Positions 51,131 to 58,928 of a stretch of DNA of 64,000 nt are shown one piece after another. The DNA is from an uncultured Clostridia bacterium (GTDB lineage Bacteria > Bacillota > Clostridia > Christensenellales > CAG-138), in assembly GCA_947168565.1 (NCBI GenBank), contig CAMVMM010000008.1:31661-95660 (forward strand), in the 5' to 3' direction. The notes beneath the pieces were generated by a model. It saw only the letters and a list, made by a program, of their open reading frames with translations. It was not told the DNA's origin and made no database searches. Each line of letters opens with the position of its first letter. Within the stretch, counting starts at the first letter, position 1. The position numbers were made by a program, and so were the translations under genes.

Positions 51131-52210
51131 ATGAATCCAAGGCTTATAATCGACTTAAACAAGCTGCGAGAAAACCTCGATTGGCTCACCGAGCGCTGCC
51201 ACGAGCGCATGATAAACGCATATATCGTTACCAAGGTTTTTTGCGCCGACAGCGAGATCTGCCGCATTATAGACGAAAGCGATGCGGACGGCTTTGCCGA
51301 TTCGCGCCTTCAGAATCTTCGCGCTATCAAAACCGAAAAGCCGAAGCAGCTTCTGCGCATAGCCATGCAGAGCGAGGCGGAGGAGGTTGTTCGCCATGCC
51401 GATATTTCGATGCAGAGCGGCATTGAAACGATCCGCCTTCTCGGAAAGGCGGCGGCGAAGCTTAAAAAGAACCATCGAATCATCCTTATGATAGACATGG
51501 GCGACCTGCGCGAGGGCATTTTCTTTAAGGACGAGGAGCAGATCTTCCGCGCGGCGGAGGCGATCCTCTCCGAGCCCTTCCTTGAATTTTACGGCGTGGG
51601 CGTGAACCTGACCTGCTACGGCGGCATTATTCCGGACGAGGAAAACGTGGGCGGGCTTGTGAGATTTGCCGAGCGCATCCGCGAAAAATACGGCATACTT
51701 CTGCCCATCGTTTCGGGCGGCAATTCCTCCATGATGACCATGCTCAAGGAGGATCGCATCCCAAAGGGCGTGACGCAGCTTCGCCTTGGCGAGAGCTTTG
51801 TGCTTGGAAACAACACGGAAACGGGCGAGCCCATGGAGGAGCTGAATACGGATTGCTTCGTGCTTGAAGCGGAGCTTATCGAGGTGCAGCACAAGCCCAG
51901 CAAGCCCATCGGCACGAGCGGGCTGAACGCCTTCGGGGAGCGCGTCACCTTCGAGGATCGCGGAGAGATGGTGCGCGGCATACTTGCGATTGGCAGGCAG
52001 GACGTGAACCCGGACGGGCTTACTCCGCTCGATCCGAGGGTGGAGATAATCGGCGCCTCGAGCGATCATCTGCTTTTGAATCTGACCGACTGCCCGGAGT
52101 ACAGGGTCGGTGAAACGCTGCGCTTCATACCCGATTACGGCGCGCTTTTGAAGCTCTGCACCGCCGAAAGATACGTTTCGCGCGAATACGTCGGAAGAAA
52201 GGAAGAATAG
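51131..52210 (+). CDS. orr: Ornithine racemase
   Basis: 359 residues from ATG 51131 (AAAGAGGTATTTAT upstream); the upstream TTG at 51107 lacks a binding site. Alanine-racemase-like N-terminal TIM barrel: PRLIIDLNKLRENLDWLTERC, IVTKVFCAD with the PLP lysine (about residue 37), ADGFADSRLQNL, and SGGNSSMMTMLKE (PLP phosphate). The enzyme converts L-ornithine to D-ornithine, the first step of the oxidative branch and the substrate of OraSE. It is the last core gene of the ornithine operon. Confidence 0.92.
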   Translation: MNPRLIIDLNKLRENLDWLTERCHERMINAYIVTKVFCADSEICRIIDESDADGFADSRLQNLRAIKTEKPKQLLRIAMQSEAEEVVRHADISMQSGIETIRLLGKAAAKLKKNHRIILMIDMGDLREGIFFKDEEQIFRAAEAILSEPFLEFYGVGVNLTCYGGIIPDEENVGGLVRFAERIREKYGILLPIVSGGNSSMMTMLKEDRIPKGVTQLRLGESFVLGNNTETGEPMEELNTDCFVLEAELIEVQHKPSKPIGTSGLNAFGERVTFEDRGEMVRGILAIGRQDVNPDGLTPLDPRVEIIGASSDHLLLNLTDCPEYRVGETLRFIPDYGALLKLCTAERYVSREYVGRKEE

Positions 52211-52545
52211 TGTCCTACATCAAGATAAACGATATTCTAAAAAAGCGCGGCAAAAAGCCGGTGTTCGCTGCTCCCGCTGCGGCGGAGGGTGCGCGGATAA
52301 AGCTGCTTGTGGGCTCCTGCGCGCTCTGCTCCGAGTTTAAGGCCAACGTGCTTGAGGCGGCAAAGCGGCTCGGCATACCGCAAAGCGAGATCGAGGTGAT
52401 AAGCGACCTTGCGCGGATAGCCCGCCTGGGCGCCGTGGAAACGCCCTCGCTGATAGCGGACGGGCGCATCGTCTGCTCCGGCAAGGCGCTCACGGTTGAA
52501 AAGCTTATGCCGCTGTTGGAGAAAAAAGATGACGGACTGCTGTAA
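52210..52545 (+). CDS. Thioredoxin-like CxxC protein
   Basis: 111 residues from a GTG overlapping the orr stop (TAGTG). A strand KLLVGSCALCSEFKANVLEAAKRLG is followed by EIEVISDLARIARLGAVETPSLIADGRIVCSG, the layout of small thioredoxin-fold proteins (CALC active site, cis-Pro in TPSLI). Such 'redox-active disulfide protein' homologues occur beside arsenic and methionine-type genes. Its tight coupling to orr suggests it serves the same pathway, for instance protection of cobalamin or thiol enzymes. This link is inference. Confidence 0.7.
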   Translation: MSYIKINDILKKRGKKPVFAAPAAAEGARIKLLVGSCALCSEFKANVLEAAKRLGIPQSEIEVISDLARIARLGAVETPSLIADGRIVCSGKALTVEKLMPLLEKKDDGLL

Positions 52546-52831
52546 AAACGAAGCCTGTGCGCTCGAAGCGATTGACGAGCGGGAGCGCGAAAGGGTGATA
52601 AAGGCGTTTTTCAGGGACGGCAGGCTTATGAAAAGCCCCGCCAAGATGAGCAAGCGCAATATCTGCTACCGCATCATTCTTGAAAAATTCGAGATCGGAA
52701 AATGCTACCCCGAAAAGGAAGTGAACGCGCTTATCTGCGAGGTTTTTGAGGATTACTGCGAGGTGCGGCGGCATTTTGTGGACTACGGCTGGATGACGCG
52801 GGAAAACGGCGTTTACAGGCGCACGGAATGA
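52529..52831 (+). CDS. DUF2087 family protein
   Basis: 100 residues from ATG 52529, overlapping the previous gene by 17 bases, with TTGGAGAAAAAAG upstream. The core matches DUF2087: IKAFFRDGRLMKSPAKMSKRNICYRIILEKFEIGKCYPEKEVNALICEVFEDYCEVRRHFVDYGWMTRENG. It carries CCKNEAC at its start. DUF2087 proteins are small, probably DNA- or RNA-binding regulators (winged-helix-like). It may regulate the ornithine operon in response to redox, but nothing in the sequence proves this. Confidence 0.75.
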   Translation: MTDCCKNEACALEAIDERERERVIKAFFRDGRLMKSPAKMSKRNICYRIILEKFEIGKCYPEKEVNALICEVFEDYCEVRRHFVDYGWMTRENGVYRRTE

Positions 52832-52908
52832 GCGCTCCTCTCCGAACGCCGCTTCGGGTCAAAGGGTTTTTGATATTTTAATGAGTTTACCACCGGAAAG
52901 GAAGCATT

Positions 52909-53442
52909 ATGAAAGAGAAAATAAGCATAAAGGACTATGCGGGGCATATCACCGAGGAGCTTAAAAAGGGCATCCTTTTGAACACGCAGGGCGAGAAATT
53001 CAACTCCATGCTGATCGGCTGGGGGCAGCTTGGAACGGTTTGGAACATTCCCACCTTCTCGGTATACGTGCGCGAAAGCCGCTGCACGAAGGAAATTCTG
53101 GATAATACCGGCGTTTTCACCATCAGCATACCTATGGGGAATCACGACCCGGTGATCAACCGCGTTTGCGGCTCGCTCTCCGGACGCGACGTGGATAAGG
53201 TGGAAGCCGCAAAGCTGGAGCTCGTTCCCCCCGAGAAAAACGGCGTTCCGGGCATTCGCCAGTATCCGCTCACCATCGAATGCGAGGTGCTCTATTCCCA
53301 GCGCGAGGAGCTTTCAAGGATACCGCAGGAGATAATCGAAACCTTCTATCCCGAAAGCCTCGTCGGCTTCCCCGAATTCGATATGCGCGATCCGCACACC
53401 GAGTATATCGGCAGGATAGTGGATGCGTACATAATCAAATAA
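52909..53442 (+). CDS. Flavin reductase-like FMN-binding split-barrel protein
   Basis: 177 residues with GGAAAGGAAGCATT upstream. Split-barrel landmarks: GEKFNSMLIGWGQLGTVWNIPTFSVYVRESRCTKEIL (FMN-binding start), FTISIPMGNHDPVINRVCGSLSGRDVDKVEAAKLEL, and PLTIECEVLYSQREEL. Similar to the flavoredoxin and flavin reductase group. It should carry FMN and pass electrons or act as an NAD(P)H-flavin oxidoreductase. It follows the operon after 77 bases and has its own terminator, so it may be a separate or read-through unit. Confidence 0.8.
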   Translation: MKEKISIKDYAGHITEELKKGILLNTQGEKFNSMLIGWGQLGTVWNIPTFSVYVRESRCTKEILDNTGVFTISIPMGNHDPVINRVCGSLSGRDVDKVEAAKLELVPPEKNGVPGIRQYPLTIECEVLYSQREELSRIPQEIIETFYPESLVGFPEFDMRDPHTEYIGRIVDAYIIK

Positions 53443-53483
53443 TTACCCTGTACTGCATTTTGAAATCGACGCAATAAAGCATG

Positions 53484-53510
53484 AAAAGCGCCTCAAACGA
53501 AGCGCTTTTT
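53484..53510. terminator. Bidirectional terminator
   Basis: AAAAGCGC and GCGCTTTT pair around CTCAAACGAA, followed by TTTCATT. It separates the flavin protein (plus) from the convergent methionine sulfoxide reductase gene (minus). Confidence 0.85.
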
Positions 53511-53562
53511 CATTATAATCATAATGCCGAATCTTTTTACGCCTTACAGCGCCGCTTGCGCC

Positions 53563-54006
53563 TTACAGCGCCTTCTCCATTATCGAAGCGAACTCCTCAA
53601 GCATTATCCTGTCCTCCTCGGTAAACCTGCCGATAAGCGGGCTGTCGATATCCAGAACGCCGGCCACCGTTCCGTCCTTCCCGTGGAGCGGAATGACTAT
53701 TTCGGAATTACTGGCGCAGTCGCAGGCGATATGGCTGGGAAACTCATGCACGTTTTTCACGAGCTGAGTTTTATTCTCCCTTGCCGCCGCGCCGCAAACG
53801 CCCTTTGAAAGCGGGATCTCGATGCAGGCGGGCCTGCCCTGAAACGGCCCCAGCACGAGTATGCCGTTTTCAATAAGGTAGAAGCCCGCCCAGTTTATAT
53901 CCTCAAGGCTCTCAAAAAGCAGGGCGGAGGCGTTCGCAAGGTTGGCTATCCTGTGCGGAACGCCCTCTATGAGCGCTTTGAGCTTTAAATTCAGTTCGTT
54001 ATCCAT
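53563..54006 (-). CDS. msrC: Free methionine-(R)-sulfoxide reductase (GAF domain)
   Basis: 147 residues forming a single GAF domain. The three cysteines of the family are present: GRPACIEIPLSKGVCGAAARE (two) and HIACDCASNSEIVIPL (third), as is INWAGFYLI. The enzyme reduces free methionine R-sulfoxide with thioredoxin-supplied electrons. Length equals the bacterial fRMsr family. Monocistronic, upstream of the aminopeptidase gene on the same strand with a 43-base gap (aminopeptidase is transcribed first). Confidence 0.85.
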   Translation of the reverse strand: MDNELNLKLKALIEGVPHRIANLANASALLFESLEDINWAGFYLIENGILVLGPFQGRPACIEIPLSKGVCGAAARENKTQLVKNVHEFPSHIACDCASNSEIVIPLHGKDGTVAGVLDIDSPLIGRFTEEDRIMLEEFASIMEKAL

Positions 54007-54049
54007 CTGCTTTTACCTCTTTTCCCTGCTTTATGGAGCATTTTTCAGC

Positions 54050-55273
54050 TTAAAACGCCCACTTGCCGCGGCGGAAGATGGGCACGGTTTTGCCGTCCGC
54101 CGTTATGGCGTCTATATCCAGCCCCTCGTAGCCGATCATGAAATCCACGTGCTCCATGGAGTCGTTTATTCCCATTTCGCGGCATTCCTCAAGAGTTTTT
54201 TCCTCAAAGCCCTTTATCGTGTCCGCAAAGCCCGCGCCGAGGGCGAGATGGCAGGCGGCATTTTCGTCAAACAGGGTTTCATAGAAGAGCAGGCCGTATT
54301 CGGAGATGGGCGAATCCACCGGCACCAGCGCGCACTCGCCAAGATACGCCGCGCCCTCGTCCTTGGAGATCATCTGCTCCAGAAGAGCCTGATTCTTCTC
54401 CGCCTTAACCTCCACCGCCCTGCCGTTTTCAAAGCGGACGGAGAAGTTTTCGATAAGCTCGCCGTTGTAGGAAAGGGGCTTGGTGGAATACACTATGCCC
54501 TCCGCCTTGCCCTTCATCGGGGAGGTGAAGCATTCCTCGGTGGGAATATTCGGGTTGAAGAAGATGCCCTGAAGGCTCCTGTCCCCTCCGCCCTTGAACT
54601 GACCCTCGGGGATCATGCCCACGGTGAGATCGGTGCCGTTATCGCCCTTATAGTGAAGCTGGGCAATATTCAGGCTGTTCAGATACTCGCAGCGGTCGTT
54701 CAGTTCCTTATTATGCGCCTCCCATGCGGCAACGGGATCGTCCGTCACGCGGGAGGTGAAGAGAATCGCCTCCCAAAGCTTTTCTATCGCCCTGCCCTTG
54801 GGCAGCTCGGGGAAAAGCTTTTTGGCCCACGCCGCGCCGGGAACCGCCGCGATGCACCACTGCTCCTTATTATCCCTTGCGTCAAAATAGGGCTTGAGGA
54901 TGGGCCAGCTCTTCTGCTCCGCCTTTGCGATCTTTTTCTGGTTTATGCCCTTGAGCCCGTCCGGATCGTCGGAGGCAAGGTAGATGCGGCAGGGCAGCGT
55001 GTCCACATAATGCTGAAGGCGCGCCTTCTCCCACTCCGTTACCTTTGCAAGCGTGGTAACGGACTGATGGCGCACGTGCAGCTTATAGAGCGGCTGATGG
55101 TTGAATTCCACCCGAACCTCCCTTGCGCCCGCCTTGTAGCACTCGTCCACAAGAAGCTCAACGAATTTGGGCTGATCCAGGGCGCAGCTGATTATCACAT
55201 CCTGCCCCTTTTGAATATTGACGCCGACCCTTGCGATAAGTCGGGCATACCTGCGAAGAACTGTTTGCTTCAT
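54050..55273 (-). CDS. M29 family aminopeptidase
   Basis: 407 residues from ATG 55273 (CAAGGAGAAAGCATC upstream). Metal-binding and family motifs: EGIVYSTKPLSYNGELIENFSVRFENGRAVEVKAEKN (Glu), YLGECALVPVDSPISEYGLLFYETLFDENAACHLALG (Glu and His), MEHVDFMIGYEGLDIDAITADG (His and Asp). Cobalt/zinc aminopeptidase of the thermophilic AP-T/S type, removing N-terminal residues from peptides in the cytoplasm. In an amino-acid fermenter it supplies free amino acids. Full length. Confidence 0.88.
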   Translation of the reverse strand: MKQTVLRRYARLIARVGVNIQKGQDVIISCALDQPKFVELLVDECYKAGAREVRVEFNHQPLYKLHVRHQSVTTLAKVTEWEKARLQHYVDTLPCRIYLASDDPDGLKGINQKKIAKAEQKSWPILKPYFDARDNKEQWCIAAVPGAAWAKKLFPELPKGRAIEKLWEAILFTSRVTDDPVAAWEAHNKELNDRCEYLNSLNIAQLHYKGDNGTDLTVGMIPEGQFKGGGDRSLQGIFFNPNIPTEECFTSPMKGKAEGIVYSTKPLSYNGELIENFSVRFENGRAVEVKAEKNQALLEQMISKDEGAAYLGECALVPVDSPISEYGLLFYETLFDENAACHLALGAGFADTIKGFEEKTLEECREMGINDSMEHVDFMIGYEGLDIDAITADGKTVPIFRRGKWAF

Positions 55274-55418
55274 GATGCTTTCTCCTTGATTCACAATTAT
55301 TAAAAAAAAGCATGGGATCGGTTTCGAAGGCGGTGAGCCTCCCGATTCCGGATTGCGAAAAAATCATACCATACAATGCAAAAAAAGTCAAATTCCGCTG
55401 TTATTTATTGCGCCCTTG

Positions 55419-55427
55419 TGCTATAAT
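55419..55427 (+). promoter_or_regulatory. Extended -10 promoter of the TSUP gene
   Basis: TGCTATAAT (TGn plus TATAAT) lies 50 bases before the start. The -35 region (TGTTAT at 17-base spacing) is weak, as is usual with an extended -10. Confidence 0.6.
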
Positions 55428-55476
55428 ACCGCTGTTGCACCCGCAATAATGAAACAGGCTTTGAAAAGGAAGAAAA

Positions 55477-56253
55477 ATGACACCCACCGTTTGGACGTTT
55501 ATCATAGTTTGCCCCCTCGTTTTCGCCGCGGGCTTTGTGGATTCCGTTGCCGGCGGCGGCGGAGTGATCTCCCTGCCCGCCTACCTTATAGCGGGGCTTC
55601 CCCCAACGCTTGCCTCAGGCACAAACAAGCTTGCGAACGGCTGCGGCACGGCGCTTGCCTGCTATCGCTATGCAAGATCCGGCAACGTGGTGTGGCTTGC
55701 CGCCATACCCGCCGCTGTCTTTTCGCTTATCGGCGCGGCGCTCGGCTCCTCGCTTGCGGAATACCTGAGCAAAATGGTGCTTGAGATGATCATGCTCACG
55801 GCGCTGCCCGTTGTGGCGCTGATACTGTTTTTTGCAAAGGATCCGGGCGATACGGAAAAGCCCATGAAGCCGCGCAAGGCAGTTGTGATGATTTCCTCCC
55901 TGATAGGGCTGGGCATAGGCTGCTACGACGGGCTGGTCGGCCCCGGAACAGGCACCTTTTTGACCCTCGCCTTCTCCTCCGCGCTCGGCTTTTCGCTGCT
56001 TCGTTCATCCGGCTGCGCAAGATTTGCGAACCTTGCCTCAAATATCTCCTCGCTCATCGTTTTTCTGCTCCATGGGGACGTGCTGTTTTCCCTGGGCATA
56101 CCCGCCATCGCCTGCTCGATGCTCGGCAATTATCTCGGCTCCAAATACGCGATAAAGGGCGGCAGCAGGAAGATAAGGCTTGTGGTGTTTTTCGTGCTTG
56201 CCCTGCTTTTCACGGTGTTTGCGCTGCAGATAAGCGGCATCGTCCGCTTTTAG
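55477..56253 (+). CDS. TSUP (TauE/SafE) family membrane transporter
   Basis: 258 residues, AAAAGGAAGAAAA upstream. Seven to eight transmembrane helices with the two TSUP repeat signatures: FVDSVAGGGGVISLPAYLIAGLPPTLASGTNKLANGCGT in the first half and GCYDGLVGPGTGTFLTLAFSSALGFSLLRSSGCARFANLASN in the second. The family moves sulfite, sulfonates or related organic anions across the cytoplasmic membrane. Substrate not predictable here. A promoter lies just upstream; the gene is single. Confidence 0.9.
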   Translation: MTPTVWTFIIVCPLVFAAGFVDSVAGGGGVISLPAYLIAGLPPTLASGTNKLANGCGTALACYRYARSGNVVWLAAIPAAVFSLIGAALGSSLAEYLSKMVLEMIMLTALPVVALILFFAKDPGDTEKPMKPRKAVVMISSLIGLGIGCYDGLVGPGTGTFLTLAFSSALGFSLLRSSGCARFANLASNISSLIVFLLHGDVLFSLGIPAIACSMLGNYLGSKYAIKGGSRKIRLVVFFVLALLFTVFALQISGIVRF

Positions 56254-56300
56254 CTTTGGCGGCGGAACGCCTTTGCGCAAGTGCGCCGCCCTGCACCTCC

Positions 56301-56336
56301 TTCACCGCCTTCACCGCCTTCACCGCCTTCACCGCC
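56301..56336 (+). repeat. Four tandem 9-bp repeats after the TSUP gene
   Basis: TTCACCGCC occurs four times in a row, flanked by the related CTGCACCTCC and CTGCACCGCC. It is non-coding, and slippage is its likely origin. Confidence 0.9.
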
Positions 56337-56428
56337 CTGCACCGCCTTGCGTAATTCATTTCGCCTTCACAGGGCTGAAAACAGCGAATAATCCGCAAAA
56401 AAACTCCGATTATTCCATAAGAACCCGC

Positions 56429-56457
56429 TTGACAAAGCGGCGCCGCGGGTTTATAAT
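56429..56457 (+). promoter_or_regulatory. Perfect consensus promoter of the peroxidase operon
   Basis: TTGACA, 17-base spacer, TATAAT: both boxes match consensus exactly. The operator at 56466-56485 begins eight bases after the -10 box, so a bound regulator would block transcription start. Confidence 0.92.
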
Positions 56458-56465
56458 AAGGTTAA

Positions 56466-56485
56466 TTTAATTGAGTGCAATTAAA
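56466..56485 (+). promoter_or_regulatory. MarR/OhrR-type operator
   Basis: TTTAATTG-AGTG-CAATTAAA is a perfect 8-base inverted repeat, close to the AATTG/CAATT half-sites known for OhrR and related MarR regulators. It overlaps the expected transcription start. The regulator encoded two genes downstream (57062-57505) probably binds here. Confidence 0.75.
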
Positions 56486-56516
56486 TTTAAGAAAATTGCT
56501 TCTCGGAGGTTTTATT

Positions 56517-57059
56517 ATGAGCATCTATGATTTCACCGTTAAGGCGCAGGACGGCAGCGAGGTTTCCCTTGAGAGCTATCGCGGCAAGGTTCTTATCATT
56601 GTAAACACCGCCACCGAGTGCGGCTTCACCCCCCAGTACGGCCCGCTTCAGGAGCTTTACGTCAGGCACCATGAGGATGGGCTTGAGATCCTCGATTTCC
56701 CCTGCAACCAGTTCGGCAACCAGGCGCCCGGCAGCGATGAGGATATCCACACCTTCTGCACCGGCAGATTCGGCGTAACCTTCCCGCAGTTTTCCAAAAT
56801 AGACGTAAACGGCGAGAATGCCGACCCGCTTTTCAAGTATCTTACCGAAAACACCAAATTCGAGGGCTTCGGCAAGGGCCCCATGGCGCTTATGATGAAG
56901 GGCGTGGCAAAAAAGATGGATAAGGATTACGAAAACAACGGCAACGTCAAATGGAATTTCACCAAGTTCATCATCGACCGCGAGGGCAATATCGCCGCAC
57001 GCTTCGAGCCCACCGCCAAGATGGAGGACGTGTGCGCGAAGGTGGAGGAGCTGCTTTAA
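56517..57059 (+). CDS. Glutathione peroxidase family thiol peroxidase
   Basis: 180 residues from ATG 56517, eight bases after GGAGG. Motifs: NTATECGFTPQY with peroxidatic Cys (about residue 36), LDFPCNQFGNQAPGS (second Cys and Gln), and VKWNFTKFIIDREG (WNF tetrad). The Cys form (no UGA at the active site) usually takes electrons from thioredoxin in bacteria. It detoxifies organic or lipid hydroperoxides. Controlled by a consensus promoter with an OhrR-like site, and followed by the regulator gene after three bases. Confidence 0.93.
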   Translation: MSIYDFTVKAQDGSEVSLESYRGKVLIIVNTATECGFTPQYGPLQELYVRHHEDGLEILDFPCNQFGNQAPGSDEDIHTFCTGRFGVTFPQFSKIDVNGENADPLFKYLTENTKFEGFGKGPMALMMKGVAKKMDKDYENNGNVKWNFTKFIIDREGNIAARFEPTAKMEDVCAKVEELL

Positions 57060-57061
57060 AA

Positions 57062-57505
57062 ATGGACGAACACATTCCCTGCGACTATTCGCCGCTTTTG
57101 CTTGAAAACCAGCTCTGCTTCCCGCTCTACGTCTGCTCCAAGGAGATAATAAGGCGGTATCGGCCTTTTCTGGACGAGCTGGAGCTTACCTACACGCAGT
57201 ACATCGTGATGCTGGTGCTTTGGGAGCATGGGAGCCTGACCGCAAAGGAGCTGGGTCAAAAGCTGTATCTTGACTCCGGCACGCTTACTCCGGTTTTAAA
57301 GAGCCTTGAGAAAAAGGGTTATCTTGAAAGAAAGCGCAGCGGCAGCGACGAACGGCATCTTGTGGTTTCGCTCACGGACGCGGGGCTTCGGCTTCGGGAG
57401 CGCGCGGTAAACGTTCCCTCCTCCCTTGCCTCCTGCGTGAAGCTGGACAGCGCGGAGGCGCAGGAGCTTTACAGGCTGCTTTACAAGCTGCTGGGCTCGC
57501 TTTAA
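57062..57505 (+). CDS. MarR-family peroxide-type regulator (OhrR-like)
   Basis: 147 residues. The start ENQLCFPLYVCSKEIIRRYRPFLDELELTYTQYIVMLVLWEHG carries Cys in the position of the OhrR redox cysteine (about residue 19), followed by the winged helix (LTAKELGQKLYLDSGTLTPVLKSLEKKGYLERKRSGSDERHLVVSLTDAG). OhrR releases DNA when this Cys is oxidised by organic peroxide. It is placed directly after the peroxidase gene and the promoter carries a matching palindrome, so a self-regulated peroxide response is likely. Confidence 0.88.
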   Translation: MDEHIPCDYSPLLLENQLCFPLYVCSKEIIRRYRPFLDELELTYTQYIVMLVLWEHGSLTAKELGQKLYLDSGTLTPVLKSLEKKGYLERKRSGSDERHLVVSLTDAGLRLRERAVNVPSSLASCVKLDSAEAQELYRLLYKLLGSL

Positions 57506-57547
57506 TACATTTAAACCGTTTTGCAGGCTGATACCTTGCTGCGTATG

Positions 57548-57580
57548 AAAAAACGGGGCTTCGCGCGAAGTCCCGTTTTT
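57548..57580 (+). terminator. Terminator of the peroxidase operon
   Basis: AAAAACGGG-GCTTCGCGCGAAGT-CCCGTTTTT, with an inner CTTCGCGCGAAG palindrome, gives a long stem ending in a T-run. It also works on the minus strand for the deacetylase side. Confidence 0.9.
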
Positions 57581-57652
57581 GCTGCCCGATCCGCTGCGGT
57601 TCGGTGCAAGTAAAACTCTGAAGCTATATAAGCCGGGCAATATAAGCCGGGC

Positions 57653-58759
57653 TCAGCTGTGCCACTTGGGATGCTGCGAAAGCAGCCTGAACTCATAGCC
57701 CTTTGCAAGAAGCTCCTCGAGCATCAGCGGAAGCATCTCCACCGTTTCATCCACCGTGTCGTGGCAAAGGAAAACGATATGCCTGTTTCCGTTATTCTCA
57801 AGGTATCTGACGGTGCTTCTGTATGATTCTATCATGTACTGAAGCGGCGGCAGATTCTGCGTGTTGCCGGCGGGCCACTTGTCGTTGTTGCCGGCATTCC
57901 AATCAAAATACTCATAGCCCCTCTGATGCAGCAGGCTGATGATCTGATCGCGTATCGGCTTTGCGGATGCGGTGTGGCTGCCGCCGGGGAAGCGGAAGCA
58001 GAGCCTCCAGGGAAGATAACCCACGGCGTTCATCACGGCATTTTCCCACTGACCCACCTCAGCCATCATCGCCGCAGCGGAAGCATAGCATTTTTCAAAG
58101 GCGTGGGTGTACGAATGGCAGGCGATAAGGTTTCCGCTTGCAACTATCTCCCGCGCTATATCCGGATTGCGATCCACGAAATAGCCGACTGTGAAGAAGG
58201 TCGCCTTCACGTCATATCTTTCAAGAATTTCTATCACCCTGCGCGTGTTTTTGCAGGGGCCGTCGTCAAAGCTGAGATAGAAGTATTTTCCGCCGCTCGG
58301 CTGCGAGGTGGGCTCCACAGTAGCAGGAGCGCTCGTCACGGGAGCGGGAGTCACCGGAACGGGCGTGGGCTTCGGAGTGGGCGTTGGAGTGGGCTGCGGC
58401 GTGGGCTGCGGTGTGGGAGCCGGCGTGGGAGCCGGCGTGGGCGTGGGCTCAGCAGTCGGTATTGCGGTGGGCCGCGCCGTGGGCTCCTGCGTCGGAATAA
58501 AGGTGAACACCGGAGTGGGATTCACGAGCGGTGTGCCGGTGGGCGCAAGGGTGAGCGGCTCCGGAAGCCCGGTAGGCGTGGCTGCCGCTTCGCTCGGCGG
58601 CGGAGTATCGGGCTCGGCCGTGGGCTGCGGCGAATTTGTGTTCAGCGCACCGCGCTGATCCAAAGGAAAAACCGCGCTGCTCGGCACGTAGAACGAGCAG
58701 GCGGAGAAAAGCATTATTATCGCAAGCGCGAAGGAAAGAACTGAAACAACGCGGCGCAT
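57653..58759 (-). CDS. Lipoprotein-type polysaccharide (peptidoglycan) deacetylase
   Basis: 368 residues from ATG 58759 (AGAGGTAACAGG upstream). Signal with lipobox LFSAC (about 20), then a long Pro/Thr/Ala-rich linker (about 35-150), then the NodB domain: YLSFDDGPCKNTRRVIEIL (metal Asp, about 165), FFTVGYFVDRNPDIAREIV, CHSYTHAFEKC (metal His-x3-His) and LCFRFPGGSHTAS, ending in HIVFLCHDTVDETVEMLPLML. It removes acetyl groups from N-acetylglucosamine or N-acetylmuramic acid outside the membrane, likely in spore cortex or cell-wall remodelling given the nearby spore genes. Linker length varies by coding repeats. Confidence 0.88.
   Translation of the reverse strand: MRRVVSVLSFALAIIMLFSACSFYVPSSAVFPLDQRGALNTNSPQPTAEPDTPPPSEAAATPTGLPEPLTLAPTGTPLVNPTPVFTFIPTQEPTARPTAIPTAEPTPTPAPTPAPTPQPTPQPTPTPTPKPTPVPVTPAPVTSAPATVEPTSQPSGGKYFYLSFDDGPCKNTRRVIEILERYDVKATFFTVGYFVDRNPDIAREIVASGNLIACHSYTHAFEKCYASAAAMMAEVGQWENAVMNAVGYLPWRLCFRFPGGSHTASAKPIRDQIISLLHQRGYEYFDWNAGNNDKWPAGNTQNLPPLQYMIESYRSTVRYLENNGNRHIVFLCHDTVDETVEMLPLMLEELLAKGYEFRLLSQHPKWHS
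58360..58460 (-). repeat. Coding repeats for the Pro/Thr linker of the deacetylase
   Basis: Short GGCGTGGG/GGAGTGGG-type repeats on the plus strand encode PTPxPTP in the lipoprotein linker. Same type of minisatellite as at 4786-4905. Confidence 0.8.
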
Positions 58760-58928
58760 CCTGTTACCTCTTATACTTTGATCAGTGCCGATTTTATCAC
58801 CTTTGCATAATAATTTCAACCCCTAAAATATAAACTTTTTGTGACAAGTTTCGTCATTTTTACTGTATTGGCTTGCATTTTTTGCTTCACCATTCAGCAT
58901 AAAATCCAATATATTTTCACGTTCGTTT

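Noticed and set aside
53942-55303. 453-residue plus-strand frame over the aminopeptidase
   Set aside because: Shadow of the M29 gene on the minus strand, which has the metal ligands and a proper start.
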